From Streptomyces sp. MH60 (GTDB lineage Bacteria > Actinomycetota > Actinomycetes > Streptomycetales > Streptomycetaceae), in assembly GCF_002939385.1 (NCBI RefSeq), contig NZ_MULI01000005.1, forward strand, positions 1-64,000: a stretch of 64,000 nt of DNA, given 5' to 3'. This document shows, piece after piece, positions 1 to 14,198 of this stretch. The position numbers were made by a program, and so were the translations under genes. The notes below the pieces were generated by a model. The model ran no database searches and was not told where the DNA came from. It worked only from the letters and a program-made list of their open reading frames with translations. Within the stretch, counting starts at the first letter, position 1. Each line of letters opens with the position of its first letter.

Positions 1-56
1 GAAGCACCGTGAGGTGTGGAGGTGACCGGTACTAATAGGCCGAGGGCTTGTCCTCA
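1..56 (+). rRNA. 23S ribosomal RNA, 3' end (partial)
   Basis: The window opens inside the 3' tail of 23S rRNA. The conserved terminal segment GACCGGTACTAATAGGCCGA is followed by GGGCTTGTCC, which normally closes helix 1 with the 5' end. The exact mature end is estimated. An 80-nt spacer separates it from 5S, as expected for a 16S-23S-5S operon read on the plus strand. Confidence 0.9.
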
Positions 57-138
57 GTTGCTCGCGTCCACTGTGTTGGTTCTGAAACCACGAACAATCA
101 GACCGTGTTGGTCACCGGTTGGTTGTCTGTTTCATAGT

Positions 139-258
139 GTTTCGGTGGTCATAGCGTAGGGGAAACGCCCGGTTACATTTCGAACCCGGAAGCTAAGCCT
201 TACAGCGCCGATGGTACTGCAGGGGGGACCCTGTGGGAGAGTAGGACGCCGCCGAACA
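139..258 (+). rRNA. 5S ribosomal RNA
   Basis: A 120-nt sequence of the usual actinobacterial 5S form. It begins GTTTCGGTGGTCATAGCG, contains the conserved CCGATGGTACTGC segment and GGGAGAGTAGG, and closes with CGCCGCCGAAC pairing back to the 5' end. It is the last gene of the rRNA operon and is followed at once by a strong terminator. Confidence 0.95.
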
Positions 259-265
259 ATCATTG

Positions 266-310
266 AAAGGGCTGGTCCAGGAACTTCGGTTTCTGGACCA
301 GCCCTTTTTT
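266..310 (+). terminator. Rho-independent terminator of the rRNA operon
   Basis: A long inverted repeat (arms AAAGGGCTGGTCCAG and CTGGACCAGCCCTTT) encloses a short loop and runs into a T tract. It lies 8 nt after 5S and ends transcription of the rRNA operon. Confidence 0.92.
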
Positions 311-356
311 GCTTTCCGTCACTTCGAGTTCACGTTGCGCCCCGACCATCCCACAT

Positions 357-1034
357 ATGGGTACTGCAGCAATGCTCAGGGCCGCCGGCGTGGGCGTCGG
401 CGACGAAGTCGTCGTACCTGCCTTCGGGAACGTGGAAGTCGCCGAGGCCGTGGCCCAGGTGGGCGCGTTGCCGGTCTTCGCCGACATAGATCCCGCGACG
501 TACTGTCTGGACGCCTCTGTGGTGGAGGCCGCACTGACGCCTCGGACCGCCGCGGTCGTCGTCGTGCACCGGTTCGGGCGGCCGGCGGACATGGGCTCTC
601 TGCACCGGATCGGGCAGCGGCACGGGCTGCTCGTGCTGGAGCGGGGCGAGTCCGAGGTGCCGTACGAGGAGATAGCGCGGCGTAGGCAGCGGGCGGCCTA
701 CCTGGACGGGAAGTTGAGGGGCGTTCGGACCCCCGACGGGGGTGACGGACACACCTATCAGCAGTATGTGGTGCGAGTGCCGGGGAACGGACGGCCGGAT
801 CGTGACGCGTTCGCCCGCGCCGTGCGGGGGAGGGGAGTCGAGTGCCGGGTGCCGGTGAAGACGCCCGTGCACCGGATGCCCGGATTCCGGCGGTGTGTGT
901 CCCTGCCGGAGACGGAGCGGGCCGTCGACGAGACCCTTGCGCTGCCGGTTGAAGCGGCGTTGACCAAGCGGGACATGCAGCGGATCGTGTCCGCCTGCAA
1001 TGCGCTCGGTGGGCTGCTGCAACCCGCGTACTGA
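357..1034 (+). CDS. Degenerate DegT/DnrJ/EryC1/StrS-type aminotransferase homologue
   Basis: A protein of 225 aa, where family members have about 370. The N-terminal part matches the family (GTAAM, then GDEVVVPAF, then VFADIDPATYCLD and the TPRTAAVVVVH strand). The C-terminal part matches the small domain. The central block, which normally holds the cofactor Asp and the PLP-binding Lys, is deleted: after GLLVLERGES the chain jumps to EEIARRR. It is therefore unlikely to be a PLP transaminase, although the frame is open and shows normal Streptomyces codon use. The ATG at 357 is chosen because upstream codons fall in the rRNA terminator; no clear ribosome binding site is visible. It sits alone between the rRNA operon and tRNA-Thr. 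It may be a retained non-catalytic protein or an early pseudogene. Confidence 0.7.
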   Translation: MGTAAMLRAAGVGVGDEVVVPAFGNVEVAEAVAQVGALPVFADIDPATYCLDASVVEAALTPRTAAVVVVHRFGRPADMGSLHRIGQRHGLLVLERGESEVPYEEIARRRQRAAYLDGKLRGVRTPDGGDGHTYQQYVVRVPGNGRPDRDAFARAVRGRGVECRVPVKTPVHRMPGFRRCVSLPETERAVDETLALPVEAALTKRDMQRIVSACNALGGLLQPAY

Positions 1035-1048
1035 GAGATAGTCCGCAG

Positions 1049-1078
1049 TTGGGAGCACTCGCTTGTTCGGGGTATGAT
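1049..1078 (+). promoter_or_regulatory. Probable HrdB-type promoter of tRNA-Thr
   Basis: TTGGGA at 1049-1054 and TATGAT at 1073-1078 are separated by 18 bp. Transcription would start near 1085, about 33 nt before the tRNA. The -10 is unusually close to consensus for this GC-rich sequence. Confidence 0.6.
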
Positions 1079-1117
1079 CTATTCCGTTGCCGCGGGGGAA
1101 ACCTCGAAAAGCGACAG

Positions 1118-1193
1118 GCCCCTATAGCTCAGTCGGTAGAGCGTCTCCATGGTAAGGAGAAGGTCAACGGTTCGATTCCGTTTGGGGGCTCCA
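1118..1193 (+). tRNA. tRNA-Thr (anticodon GGT)
   Basis: A 76-nt cloverleaf. The acceptor arms are GCCCCTA and TGGGGGC, the D arm is GCTC/GAGC, and the anticodon arm TCTCC/GGAGA has loop ATGGTAA, giving anticodon GGT for ACC/ACU threonine codons. The T arm is AACGG with TTCGATT, and the 3' CCA is encoded. The whole is followed by a terminator, consistent with a monocistronic tRNA transcript. Confidence 0.95.
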
Positions 1194-1197
1194 GCAC

Positions 1198-1227
1198 AAA
1201 GGCCCCGCCCGAATGGGCGGGGCCTTT
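1198..1227. terminator. Bidirectional terminator between tRNA-Thr and osaC
   Basis: A perfect stem AAAGGCCCCGCCC / GGGCGGGGCCTTT with loop GAAT. T-rich flanks on both strands let it end both the tRNA transcript (plus) and osaC (minus). Confidence 0.85.
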
Positions 1228-1274
1228 CGCATGTCCGGGGCCGGACGGCCGGGCCAAGTCCCGGGGCCCGCAGG

Positions 1275-3899
1275 CTAGTCCGCCTGGGGCTCCGGGACCC
1301 GCATCGCGAGAATCGCCATGTCGTCGGACGGGGCGTCGGACGCGAAGCGCTCCACCGCGCGCATGATGCGGGCTGCCACCGCGCCGGCCGTCAGGCCCGT
1401 GCAGGTCGTCAGGACGTCGGCGAGGCCGTCGTCGCCCAGCATGCGGGTGCCCTCCCGGCGTTCCGTGACGCCGTCCGTGACACAGAGCAGGACGTCGCCC
1501 GGGTCGAGGGTGACCGTCTGCTCGTACAGCTCCAGGTCCTCGATGACGCCGAGGAGGGGCTGCGGTTCGGCGGCCGGCTCCACGGTGCCGTTTTGGCGCA
1601 GGCGGAGCGGGAGCGGGTGGCCGGCGCAGACCACCTTCAGCTCCGCGCTGCCGTCCTCCTGCGGGCGCATCTCGCCGTACAGCAGCGTGAGGAAGCGGCT
1701 GCGGGCGCCCTCGTCGAGGATGGCGGAGTTGAGGCGCTCCAGGACCGCCGGGCCGCTCAGGCCCTCGCGGGCGAGCAGGCGCAGGGCGTGCCGGGCGAGG
1801 CCCGTGACCGCGGCCGCGTTGGGGCCCGTACCGCAGACGTCGCCGATGGCGAAGCCGTACGCGTCGTCGCTGATGGGGAAGAGGTCGTAGAAGTCGCCGC
1901 CGACCTCGTTGCCCTCGCCGGCCGCGCGGTAGATGACCTCGACCTCGACGCCGTCGATGACGGGCAGCTCCGGGGGCAGGAGGCTGCGCTGGAGGGACTG
2001 GCTGATGGCCGTGCGCTCCGAGTACAGCCGGGCGTTGTCCAGGGCCAGGGCGGCCCGGCGGGAAAGGTCCTCGGCGAGTTCGAGGATCTCCTGGCGGAAG
2101 TGGTCGTCGGTGGGTTTGCCGAGGGTGAGCATGCCGATGACGCGGTTGCGGGCGACCAGCGGCAGGACGACGGTCTCGCCGCCGACCGCGGAGGCCGTGG
2201 CGAGGGTCGGGCCGATGCCGGTGTTCATCGGCTGGGAGGCGCCGCCGCTGAGGCCGAGGTCGCGCATGGAGGAGCGCAGTGCCGCCTGGTGGGCCATCTC
2301 GGCGGGGGCCGTCCACACCCGGGCGCCCGGCGTGGGGACCGGGTCGGGCGGAGCGATCTTCGACAGCAGGGACTTGATGCCGTCGATGAGCTCCTCGTCC
2401 TCGTGCAGGACGTAGGAGAGGTACGGGTCCGAGGCCTGGTCGGCGATCGTGTAGACGGCGCACCAGGTGGCCAGCGTGGGGACCGTCATCTGGGCCATCA
2501 GGGCCAGCGTCTGGTCGCGGTCCAGGGTGCCGGCGAGGAGGTCGGAGGCCTCGACGAGGAAGCTGAGCGAGCCGCGGCGCAGCCGCTCCAGCTCGCCGAG
2601 GCGCGCCGACTCCACGGCCAGCGCGATGCGGTCGGCCGCGAACTGGAGGCGCAGCGCCTCCTCGTTGGAGTACCGGCCGGGGGCCTCGGCGGCGACGCCC
2701 AGGGAGCCGGTCAGGCGCCCTTCGACCTTGAGGGGCACGGTGACGACCGAGCGCATGCCCGTGCCGTTGAGCAGCGGGACCGCGCCGGGGACGGACTCGA
2801 GGTCGTCGTGGACGGCGGGCATGCGCGCCGAGCCGTAGCGGCCGGGTCCGGCCTCGACGGGGACGCGGGCGAAACGCTGGCGGGCGGAGGGCAGGCCGGT
2901 GGAGGCGCGGACCTCCAACTCCGTCTCGTCGTCGGTCGCCAGGAGCAGGAAGGCGGCGTCGGCGTCGAGCATGTCGCGGGCGCGTTCGACCGTGCGCTGG
3001 AGGAGCCCGTCGAGGTCGTCCGGGGCGGGGGAGCCGATGAACACCTCGAAGGGGTCCGCGCTCTGGCCCTCCGAGGACGGGGAGTCGGCGGCCGGCCCGC
3101 GCAACGGGGTCTGCAGCACCGCGCGTTCGTGGTCGCGGACGAGGAGGCAGACCGTGGAGGGCTCGCCGTCGGCGTCGCGGACGCGCAGGTGGGAGGCGTA
3201 GACCGGGGTGACCCGGCCGTTGGCACCCCGCATGCCGTAGCTGCCCTCCCAGCGGGAGAGCCGGAGTGCCTCGGCGATACCGGTACTGGTGCCGGGGGTG
3301 TGCGGCCAGGCGGCCAGGTCGGTCAGGGGCTTGCCCGTGACCTGGTCGGCGGCGTAGCCGAAGAGCTCCTCCGCGTCCTCGTTCCACGACGTGACCGCGC
3401 CGGTGCGGTCGATCTGGACGACGGCGACGCGGACCCGGCCGTCGGCGAGCGGCAGCAGGGCGGCCGGAAGGGACGGGCCGGCCGCGCGGGTGCCGACCTG
3501 GCGCTCGGGCAGATGGAGGTGGAACCAGACGTTCTTCAGTGTGGGCGTGTACTCCACGCCCCAGCGGTCGGCCAGGGCCGCGCACAGCTGGAGGCCGCGT
3601 CCGCCCTCGCGGTCGGGGCTGCCCATGTCGGCGGGGGAGCCCTGGAGGGGGACCTCGCGTTCCGGGTAGTGGTCGGCGACCTCGATGCGTACGCCGTCGT
3701 CGCTGCGCAGGCACAGGACGTCGGCGGTGGTGCCGGCGTGGACCACGGCATTGGTCACCAGTTCGCTGGTGAGCACCACGGCGTCGTCGACGATGTCGGC
3801 ATGGCCCCAGCCCTGGAGCGTGTCGCGGACGAAGGACCGGGCGCTCGCCACGGACCGTCCGACGGGCTCGAAGCTGGCGGCCGCGCGCGCGGTGATCAC
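1275..3899 (-). CDS. osaC: OsaC, multidomain PP2C/SpoIIE regulator of osmotic stress
   Basis: An 874-aa cytoplasmic signalling protein. An N-terminal HATPase domain of the anti-sigma kinase (RsbW) type has N-box ELVTNAVVHAG near residue 50 and a GGRGLQL G-box. It is followed by a PAS domain (about 155-270), two GAF domains (about 305-455 and 470-640) and a C-terminal SpoIIE/PP2C phosphatase with GNEVGGDFYDL, FAIGDVCGTG and SDDMAIL motifs. This order matches OsaC of S. coelicolor, known from published work to modulate the stress sigma factor SigB during osmoadaptation. The GTG at 3899 has GAGGAG about 7 nt upstream. The open frame reaches much further upstream, but that part lacks homology. 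It is divergent from osaA. Confidence 0.88.
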   Translation of the reverse strand: MITARAAASFEPVGRSVASARSFVRDTLQGWGHADIVDDAVVLTSELVTNAVVHAGTTADVLCLRSDDGVRIEVADHYPEREVPLQGSPADMGSPDREGGRGLQLCAALADRWGVEYTPTLKNVWFHLHLPERQVGTRAAGPSLPAALLPLADGRVRVAVVQIDRTGAVTSWNEDAEELFGYAADQVTGKPLTDLAAWPHTPGTSTGIAEALRLSRWEGSYGMRGANGRVTPVYASHLRVRDADGEPSTVCLLVRDHERAVLQTPLRGPAADSPSSEGQSADPFEVFIGSPAPDDLDGLLQRTVERARDMLDADAAFLLLATDDETELEVRASTGLPSARQRFARVPVEAGPGRYGSARMPAVHDDLESVPGAVPLLNGTGMRSVVTVPLKVEGRLTGSLGVAAEAPGRYSNEEALRLQFAADRIALAVESARLGELERLRRGSLSFLVEASDLLAGTLDRDQTLALMAQMTVPTLATWCAVYTIADQASDPYLSYVLHEDEELIDGIKSLLSKIAPPDPVPTPGARVWTAPAEMAHQAALRSSMRDLGLSGGASQPMNTGIGPTLATASAVGGETVVLPLVARNRVIGMLTLGKPTDDHFRQEILELAEDLSRRAALALDNARLYSERTAISQSLQRSLLPPELPVIDGVEVEVIYRAAGEGNEVGGDFYDLFPISDDAYGFAIGDVCGTGPNAAAVTGLARHALRLLAREGLSGPAVLERLNSAILDEGARSRFLTLLYGEMRPQEDGSAELKVVCAGHPLPLRLRQNGTVEPAAEPQPLLGVIEDLELYEQTVTLDPGDVLLCVTDGVTERREGTRMLGDDGLADVLTTCTGLTAGAVAARIMRAVERFASDAPSDDMAILAMRVPEPQAD

Positions 3900-4416
3900 A
3901 GAACTCCTCGACCCTCTCTGCCCGTGCACGGCCGCATGGCCGACCGGCTCGTGCCGCTGCTGCGGCAGTCCACCCGTCGGCCCGGAATCCGGGGGCTGCT
4001 CCCCCGGGATCAGTCCGGTGGTCATTCCGGCCGCCCCTCCGATGCCCGCTCGTCTCCGTGCCACCGCCCAGACCGGACGGACCGGTTTGGCTGGACAGCC
4101 GTATGCAAGGTTACTTACCTTCGCCGTCCATCCGGAGGCCGGTCTGCAGTGTTTCCGCCCAGAGGGTGTGCGGACGATGTGCGAAGCTGCCGAACTGTTA
4201 TGGCCTGGTTCGGCCGGGGTGAAACACTGGGCAAGCTGCTTGTGAAGGTCCGGGCAGGTGAATGCGCGCCGAGCCGGATGGGCAGCAGCCCTGGAAGCGG
4301 TCCGGCGCGCCGGGTCGGACCGCCGGGCAGTACGGGAAACAAGCGGCAGAAACCGGTCCGCCGAGTGTGGGCGGCCGGGCACAGCGGTATCGGTCGACCC
4401 CTGCGGGAGGGACACA
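3900..4416. other. Divergent osaC-osaA intergenic region
   Basis: This 517-bp stretch holds no convincing gene. It must carry promoters for osaC (minus) and osaA (plus). A small inverted repeat, AAGGT-TACTT-ACCTT, lies at 4107-4121 in one of its few AT-rich spots. I could not find a clear SigB-type GGGTAT -10 element by eye. Confidence 0.6.
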
Positions 4417-9906
<5,490 letters not shown>

Positions 9907-10309
9907 GCGCGGGAAGCGGCCGGTACGTCGGGACCCGGGCCCGTAGTAGGTTCGGGCACGGTGTCCTCGTACGTACGGGCACCTTCCGTGCGGTCCGCTC
10001 GGGCGGTGTGCGAACGTGGGGTGTGTGTACGGCGGGAACCTTCGGAGTTCACGCGGAGTCGCTGACTCAGCGTGCCCGAAGCCGTGTAGGAGTACGGGAT
10101 TCGGGGAACCTTCTGGTCCCCCGCCGCGTTTCTGCTACGAGCACAGTGACATCACGGTGACAGGGTGTGGCGACAGGCGGGGTGCGGCTACGATGACCGG
10201 CACAAGGACGGACGGCGCAAGGGAGCCGTCCCCCGGGGCGGCACCCGCCGGTGCCGTGCCAAGTCCTGTGGACAGGGGAGGCCCCACGCCGGGGCGAGGA
10301 GGGCGGGCC
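9907..10309 (+). other. osaA-osaB intergenic region
   Basis: 403 bp without a credible gene. An imperfect hairpin (GGGGAACC/GGTCCCC, about 10104-10122) could end osaA transcripts. A TACGAT hexamer at 10189-10194 could be a -10 for a separate osaB promoter, but no matching -35 is obvious. A 90-aa frame here has no ribosome site and atypical composition. Confidence 0.45.
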
Positions 10310-10984
10310 ATGGTGCAGAAGGCCAAGATCCTCCTGGTCGATGACCGGCCGGAGAATCTGCTGGCGCTGGAGGCGATCCTCTCGGCGCTCGATCAGACGC
10401 TGGTGCGGGCATCGTCCGGGGAGGAAGCGCTCAAAGCACTGCTCACGGACGACTTCGCGGTCATTCTGCTGGACGTCCAGATGCCGGGCATGGACGGTTT
10501 CGAGACCGCCGCGCACATCAAGCGACGGGAGCGGACCCGGGACATCCCGATCATCTTCCTCACCGCGATCAACCACGGCCCGCACCACACCTTCCGCGGG
10601 TACGCGGCGGGCGCGGTGGACTACATCTCCAAGCCGTTCGACCCCTGGGTGCTGCGCGCCAAGGTCTCGGTCTTCGTCGAGCTGTACATGAAGAACTGCC
10701 AGCTGCGCGAGCAGGCGGCGCTGCTGCGGCTCCAGTTGGAGGGCAACGGCAAGGCCGAGGCCGGCGAGGCCAAGGAGCCGGCGGGACTGCTCGCCGAGCT
10801 GTCGGCGCGGCTGGCGGCCGTGGAGGAGCAGGCGGAGGCGCTGTCCAAGCAGCTCGGCGACGAGTCGACGGACGCGGCGGCGGTGGCGACGGCCGCCCAC
10901 CTGGAGCGCAAGCTCACCGGGCTGCGGCGGGCGCTGGACGCCCTGGAGCCGGGCTCGTCCGGAGGCCAGGCCGCCGTCAACTGA
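10310..10984 (+). CDS. osaB: OsaB, response regulator with coiled-coil output
   Basis: 224 aa. An N-terminal receiver (KILLVDDRPENLLALEAIL) has phospho-acceptor Asp55 in VILLDVQMPGMDG and the conserved Lys in YISKPFDPW. The C-terminal half is not a DNA-binding domain. It is a long charged heptad region (KNCQLREQAALLRLQLEG, then AELSARLAAVEEQAEAL) predicted to be a coiled coil. This matches OsaB, the cognate partner of OsaA required for aerial development at high osmolarity in S. coelicolor. The ATG at 10310 is chosen because GAGGAGG lies 7 nt upstream. An in-frame ATG at 10193 would add 39 Pro/Gly-rich residues without homology. Output is presumably through protein-protein contacts. Confidence 0.88.
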   Translation: MVQKAKILLVDDRPENLLALEAILSALDQTLVRASSGEEALKALLTDDFAVILLDVQMPGMDGFETAAHIKRRERTRDIPIIFLTAINHGPHHTFRGYAAGAVDYISKPFDPWVLRAKVSVFVELYMKNCQLREQAALLRLQLEGNGKAEAGEAKEPAGLLAELSARLAAVEEQAEALSKQLGDESTDAAAVATAAHLERKLTGLRRALDALEPGSSGGQAAVN

Positions 10985-11172
10985 CGCCGCGAGTGCCCCC
11001 AGTGCTGGGCGTCTCGCCGGGTCGCACCGAGTGGCCGTCCGTGATGCGGCCTGTGCGGCGGTCCGTGAGGACTTGTCAGGGGCTGTAGTGGAAGCGTCAG
11101 TTCCGCCCGTGCGCATGGGCGACACGAACGGGTGAAGCGGTAGGCACACGTGTCGACCGCCGTCTCCCCCGG

Positions 11173-11178
11173 TAACCT
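11173..11178 (+). promoter_or_regulatory. Putative -10 box for a leaderless ftsK transcript
   Basis: TAACCT lies exactly 7 nt before the ATG at 11186, and no Shine-Dalgarno sequence precedes that ATG. The spacing would place the transcription start on or next to the start codon. The -35 region is weak. Confidence 0.4.
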
Positions 11179-11185
11179 CACACCC

Positions 11186-13936
11186 ATGGCCTCACGTCCC
11201 TCCGCAGCCAAGAAGCAGCCCGCGAAGAAGGCGGCCGCTCCCGCGAAGGGTCCCGCCAAGAAGGCCGCCGCGAAAAAGGCACCCGCGAAAAGGGCCCCCG
11301 CCAAGAAGGCCGCGGCGAAGAAGCCCGCGCCCAAACCGGCTCCGAGTCCCACCGGAGGCGTCTACCGCCTGGTGCGCGCGCTCTGGCTGGGCCTCGCGCA
11401 CGGAGTGGGCGCCGTCTTCCGCGGCATAGGGCAGGGCGCCAAGAACCTCGACCCGGCCCACCGCAAGGACGGCGTCGCCCTGCTGCTGCTCGGCGTCGCG
11501 CTGATCGTCGCCGCGGGCACCTGGGCCGACCTCAAGGGCCCCGTCGGCGACCTCGTCGAGATCCTCGTGACCGGCGCCTTCGGCCGCCTCGACCTGCTGG
11601 TGCCGATCCTGCTCGGCGCCATCGCCGTACGCCTGATCCGGCACCCCGAAAGGCCCGAGGCCAACGGACGGATCGTGATCGGCCTGTCCGCGCTGGTCAT
11701 CGGCGTGCTCGGCCAGGTGCACATCGCCTGCGGCTCACCGGCCCGCAGCGAGGGCATGCAGGCCATACGGGACGCCGGCGGCCTCATCGGCTGGGGCGCG
11801 GCGACCCCGCTGTCGTACACGATGACCGACGTGCTGGCCGTGCCGCTGCTCGTGCTGCTCACCGTCTTCGGGCTGCTCGTCGTCACGGCCACCCCGGTCA
11901 ACGCGATCCCGCAGCGGCTGCGGCAGCTCGGGGTGCGGCTCGGCGTGGTCGACGACCCGCAGGCGGACGCGTTCCCGGACGACGACGAACGCTACGACGA
12001 GCAGTGGCGCGAGGCGCTGCCCGCCCGGCCCCGCAAGCGCGGGGCACCGGCCGCCGAGCCCTACGACCCCGACGCGGCCGAGCAGGAGGCGCTCGGCCGG
12101 CGCCGCGGCAGGCCCCGGCGGTCCGCCGTGCCCCAGCCCGAGATGAACCGTCCGATGGACGCCGTGGACGTCGCCGCGGCCGCCGCCGCCGCGCTCGACG
12201 GCGCCGTACTGCACGGGATGCCGCCCTCGCCGCTGGTCGCCGACCTCACCCAGGGCGTGAGCACGGGGGACCGCGAGTCCACGACCCCGACGCCCACGCC
12301 CGTGCCGGCCGCGCGGCCGCAGCCGGGGAAGCTCAAGAAGGACGCCGCCGAGGCGCCCGGACGGGAACCGGCGGGCGGCGCGGTCCCCGATCTCACCAAG
12401 ACGCCGCTGCCCAAGGAGCGGGACCTGCCGCCGCGCGCCGAGCAGCTCCAGCTCTCCGGCGACATCACCTACGCGCTGCCCGCCCTCGACCTCCTCACGC
12501 GCGGCGGCCCCGGCAAGTCGCGCAGCGCCGCCAACGACGCCATAGTGGCCTCGCTGACCACCGTCTTCACCGAGTTCAAGGTCGACGCCGCGGTCACCGG
12601 CTTCACCCGCGGCCCGACGGTCACGCGGTACGAGGTCGAGCTGGGTCCCGCCGTGAAGGTCGAGCGGATCACCGCGCTGACCAAGAACATCGCCTACGCC
12701 GTCGCCAGCCCCGACGTGCGGATCATCAGCCCGATCCCCGGCAAGTCCGCGGTCGGCATCGAGATCCCCAATACCGACCGGGAGATGGTCAACCTCGGCG
12801 ACGTGCTGCGCCTGGCCGAGTCCGCCGAGGACGACGACCCGATGCTGGTCGCCTTCGGCAAGGACGTCGAGGGCGGCTACGTCATGCACTCGCTGGCGAA
12901 GATGCCGCACATGCTGGTCGCCGGCGCCACCGGCTCCGGCAAGTCGTCCTGCATCAACTGCCTGATCACCTCGATCATGATGCGGGCGACCCCGGAGGAC
13001 GTCCGGATGATCCTGGTCGACCCCAAGCGCGTCGAGCTGACCGCGTACGAGGGCATCCCGCACCTGATCACGCCGATCATCACCAACCCCAAGCGGGCCG
13101 CCGAGGCGCTCCAGTGGGTCGTGCGCGAGATGGACCTGCGCTACGACGACCTCGCCGCCTACGGCTACCGGCACATCGACGACTTCAACCGCGCGGTGCG
13201 CGAGGGCAAGGTCAAGCCGCCCGAGGGCAGCGAGCGCGAACTCCAGCCGTACCCGTACCTGCTGGTGATCGTGGACGAGCTGGCCGACCTGATGATGGTC
13301 GCGCCGCGCGACGTCGAGGACGCGATCGTGCGGATCACGCAGCTCGCGCGCGCGGCCGGCATCCACCTGGTGCTCGCCACCCAGCGGCCGTCCGTGGACG
13401 TCGTCACCGGTCTGATCAAGGCCAACGTGCCCTCGCGGCTCGCCTTCGCCACCTCCTCGCTCGCCGACTCGCGGGTCATCCTCGACCAGCCCGGCGCCGA
13501 GAAGCTGATCGGCAAGGGCGACGGTCTCTTCCTGCCGATGGGCGCGAACAAGCCGACCCGTATGCAGGGCGCGTTCGTGACCGAGGAGGAGGTCGCAGTC
13601 GTCGTCCAGCACTGCAAGGACCAGATGGCGCCGGTCTTCCGGGACGACGTCACCGTCGGGACCAAGCAGAAGAAGGAGATCGACGAGGACATCGGCGACG
13701 ACCTCGACCTGCTGTGCCAGGCGGCCGAGCTGGTCGTCTCCACGCAGTTCGGGTCGACGTCGATGCTCCAGCGCAAGCTGCGTGTCGGCTTCGCCAAGGC
13801 CGGGCGGCTGATGGACCTGATGGAGTCGCGGAGCATCGTCGGGCCGAGCGAAGGCTCGAAGGCCCGTGACGTTCTTGTGAAGCCTGACGAGCTGGACGGC
13901 GTGCTCGCGCTGATCCGTGGGGAGTCTGAAGGGTAG
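11186..13936 (+). CDS. ftsK: DNA translocase FtsK
   Basis: A 916-aa septal DNA pump that moves chromosomes during sporulation septation. The first 55 residues are a Lys/Ala/Pro tail of repeated PAKKAA blocks resembling histone H1. About four membrane segments follow (residues 95-240), then a Pro-rich linker, the FtsK motor with Walker A GATGSGKSS (about residue 580) and Walker B LLVIVDELADLMM, and the C-terminal gamma winged helix (QFGSTSMLQRKLRVGFAKAGRLM) that reads FtsK-orienting polar sequences. A GTG 36 nt upstream is in frame and would add 12 residues, but it overlaps the putative promoter. A hairpin follows the stop. Confidence 0.93.
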   Translation: MASRPSAAKKQPAKKAAAPAKGPAKKAAAKKAPAKRAPAKKAAAKKPAPKPAPSPTGGVYRLVRALWLGLAHGVGAVFRGIGQGAKNLDPAHRKDGVALLLLGVALIVAAGTWADLKGPVGDLVEILVTGAFGRLDLLVPILLGAIAVRLIRHPERPEANGRIVIGLSALVIGVLGQVHIACGSPARSEGMQAIRDAGGLIGWGAATPLSYTMTDVLAVPLLVLLTVFGLLVVTATPVNAIPQRLRQLGVRLGVVDDPQADAFPDDDERYDEQWREALPARPRKRGAPAAEPYDPDAAEQEALGRRRGRPRRSAVPQPEMNRPMDAVDVAAAAAAALDGAVLHGMPPSPLVADLTQGVSTGDRESTTPTPTPVPAARPQPGKLKKDAAEAPGREPAGGAVPDLTKTPLPKERDLPPRAEQLQLSGDITYALPALDLLTRGGPGKSRSAANDAIVASLTTVFTEFKVDAAVTGFTRGPTVTRYEVELGPAVKVERITALTKNIAYAVASPDVRIISPIPGKSAVGIEIPNTDREMVNLGDVLRLAESAEDDDPMLVAFGKDVEGGYVMHSLAKMPHMLVAGATGSGKSSCINCLITSIMMRATPEDVRMILVDPKRVELTAYEGIPHLITPIITNPKRAAEALQWVVREMDLRYDDLAAYGYRHIDDFNRAVREGKVKPPEGSERELQPYPYLLVIVDELADLMMVAPRDVEDAIVRITQLARAAGIHLVLATQRPSVDVVTGLIKANVPSRLAFATSSLADSRVILDQPGAEKLIGKGDGLFLPMGANKPTRMQGAFVTEEEVAVVVQHCKDQMAPVFRDDVTVGTKQKKEIDEDIGDDLDLLCQAAELVVSTQFGSTSMLQRKLRVGFAKAGRLMDLMESRSIVGPSEGSKARDVLVKPDELDGVLALIRGESEG

Positions 13937-13969
13937 GGCCGGGTAAGCGAAGAGTGACCCCGACGGAGG

Positions 13970-13998
13970 GTCACGACGGCCGGGCGGCCGATCGTGAC
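13970..13998 (+). terminator. Terminator after ftsK
   Basis: An inverted repeat GTCACGA / TCGTGAC with inner GGCC/GGCC pairing, 34 nt after the ftsK stop. There is no T run, as is common in Streptomyces. Confidence 0.6.
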
Positions 13999-14125
13999 TC
14001 ACCCGTTAGGGAGCATTGAACAACCGTTTCCCCAGGCCCTACGTCAAGTTGAGGGAAGTGACAAACAGGTAGTCCACCATCGGGGTGCCGGGCCATTCCG
14101 ATGGCGTAAAGGTCGTACCGCCCGG

Positions 14126-14156
14126 TTGCCCCACCCGTTTGCACCCCCCCTAGACT
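14126..14156 (+). promoter_or_regulatory. Probable promoter of the RodZ-like gene
   Basis: TTGCCC at 14126-14131 and TAGACT at 14151-14156, with a 19-bp spacer. The predicted start near 14163 leaves a leader of about 36 nt containing a GAAAGG ribosome site. Confidence 0.5.
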
Positions 14157-14198
14157 GAACGCCCAGCACAGGCGGCTAAACGCTCGAAAGGCGCCCCC

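Noticed and set aside
11150..11185. An upstream in-frame GTG as the ftsK start
   Set aside because: It would place the probable -10 box TAACCT inside the gene, it lacks a ribosome site, and the MASR-type start 36 nt later fits known Streptomyces FtsK better. It cannot be fully excluded.
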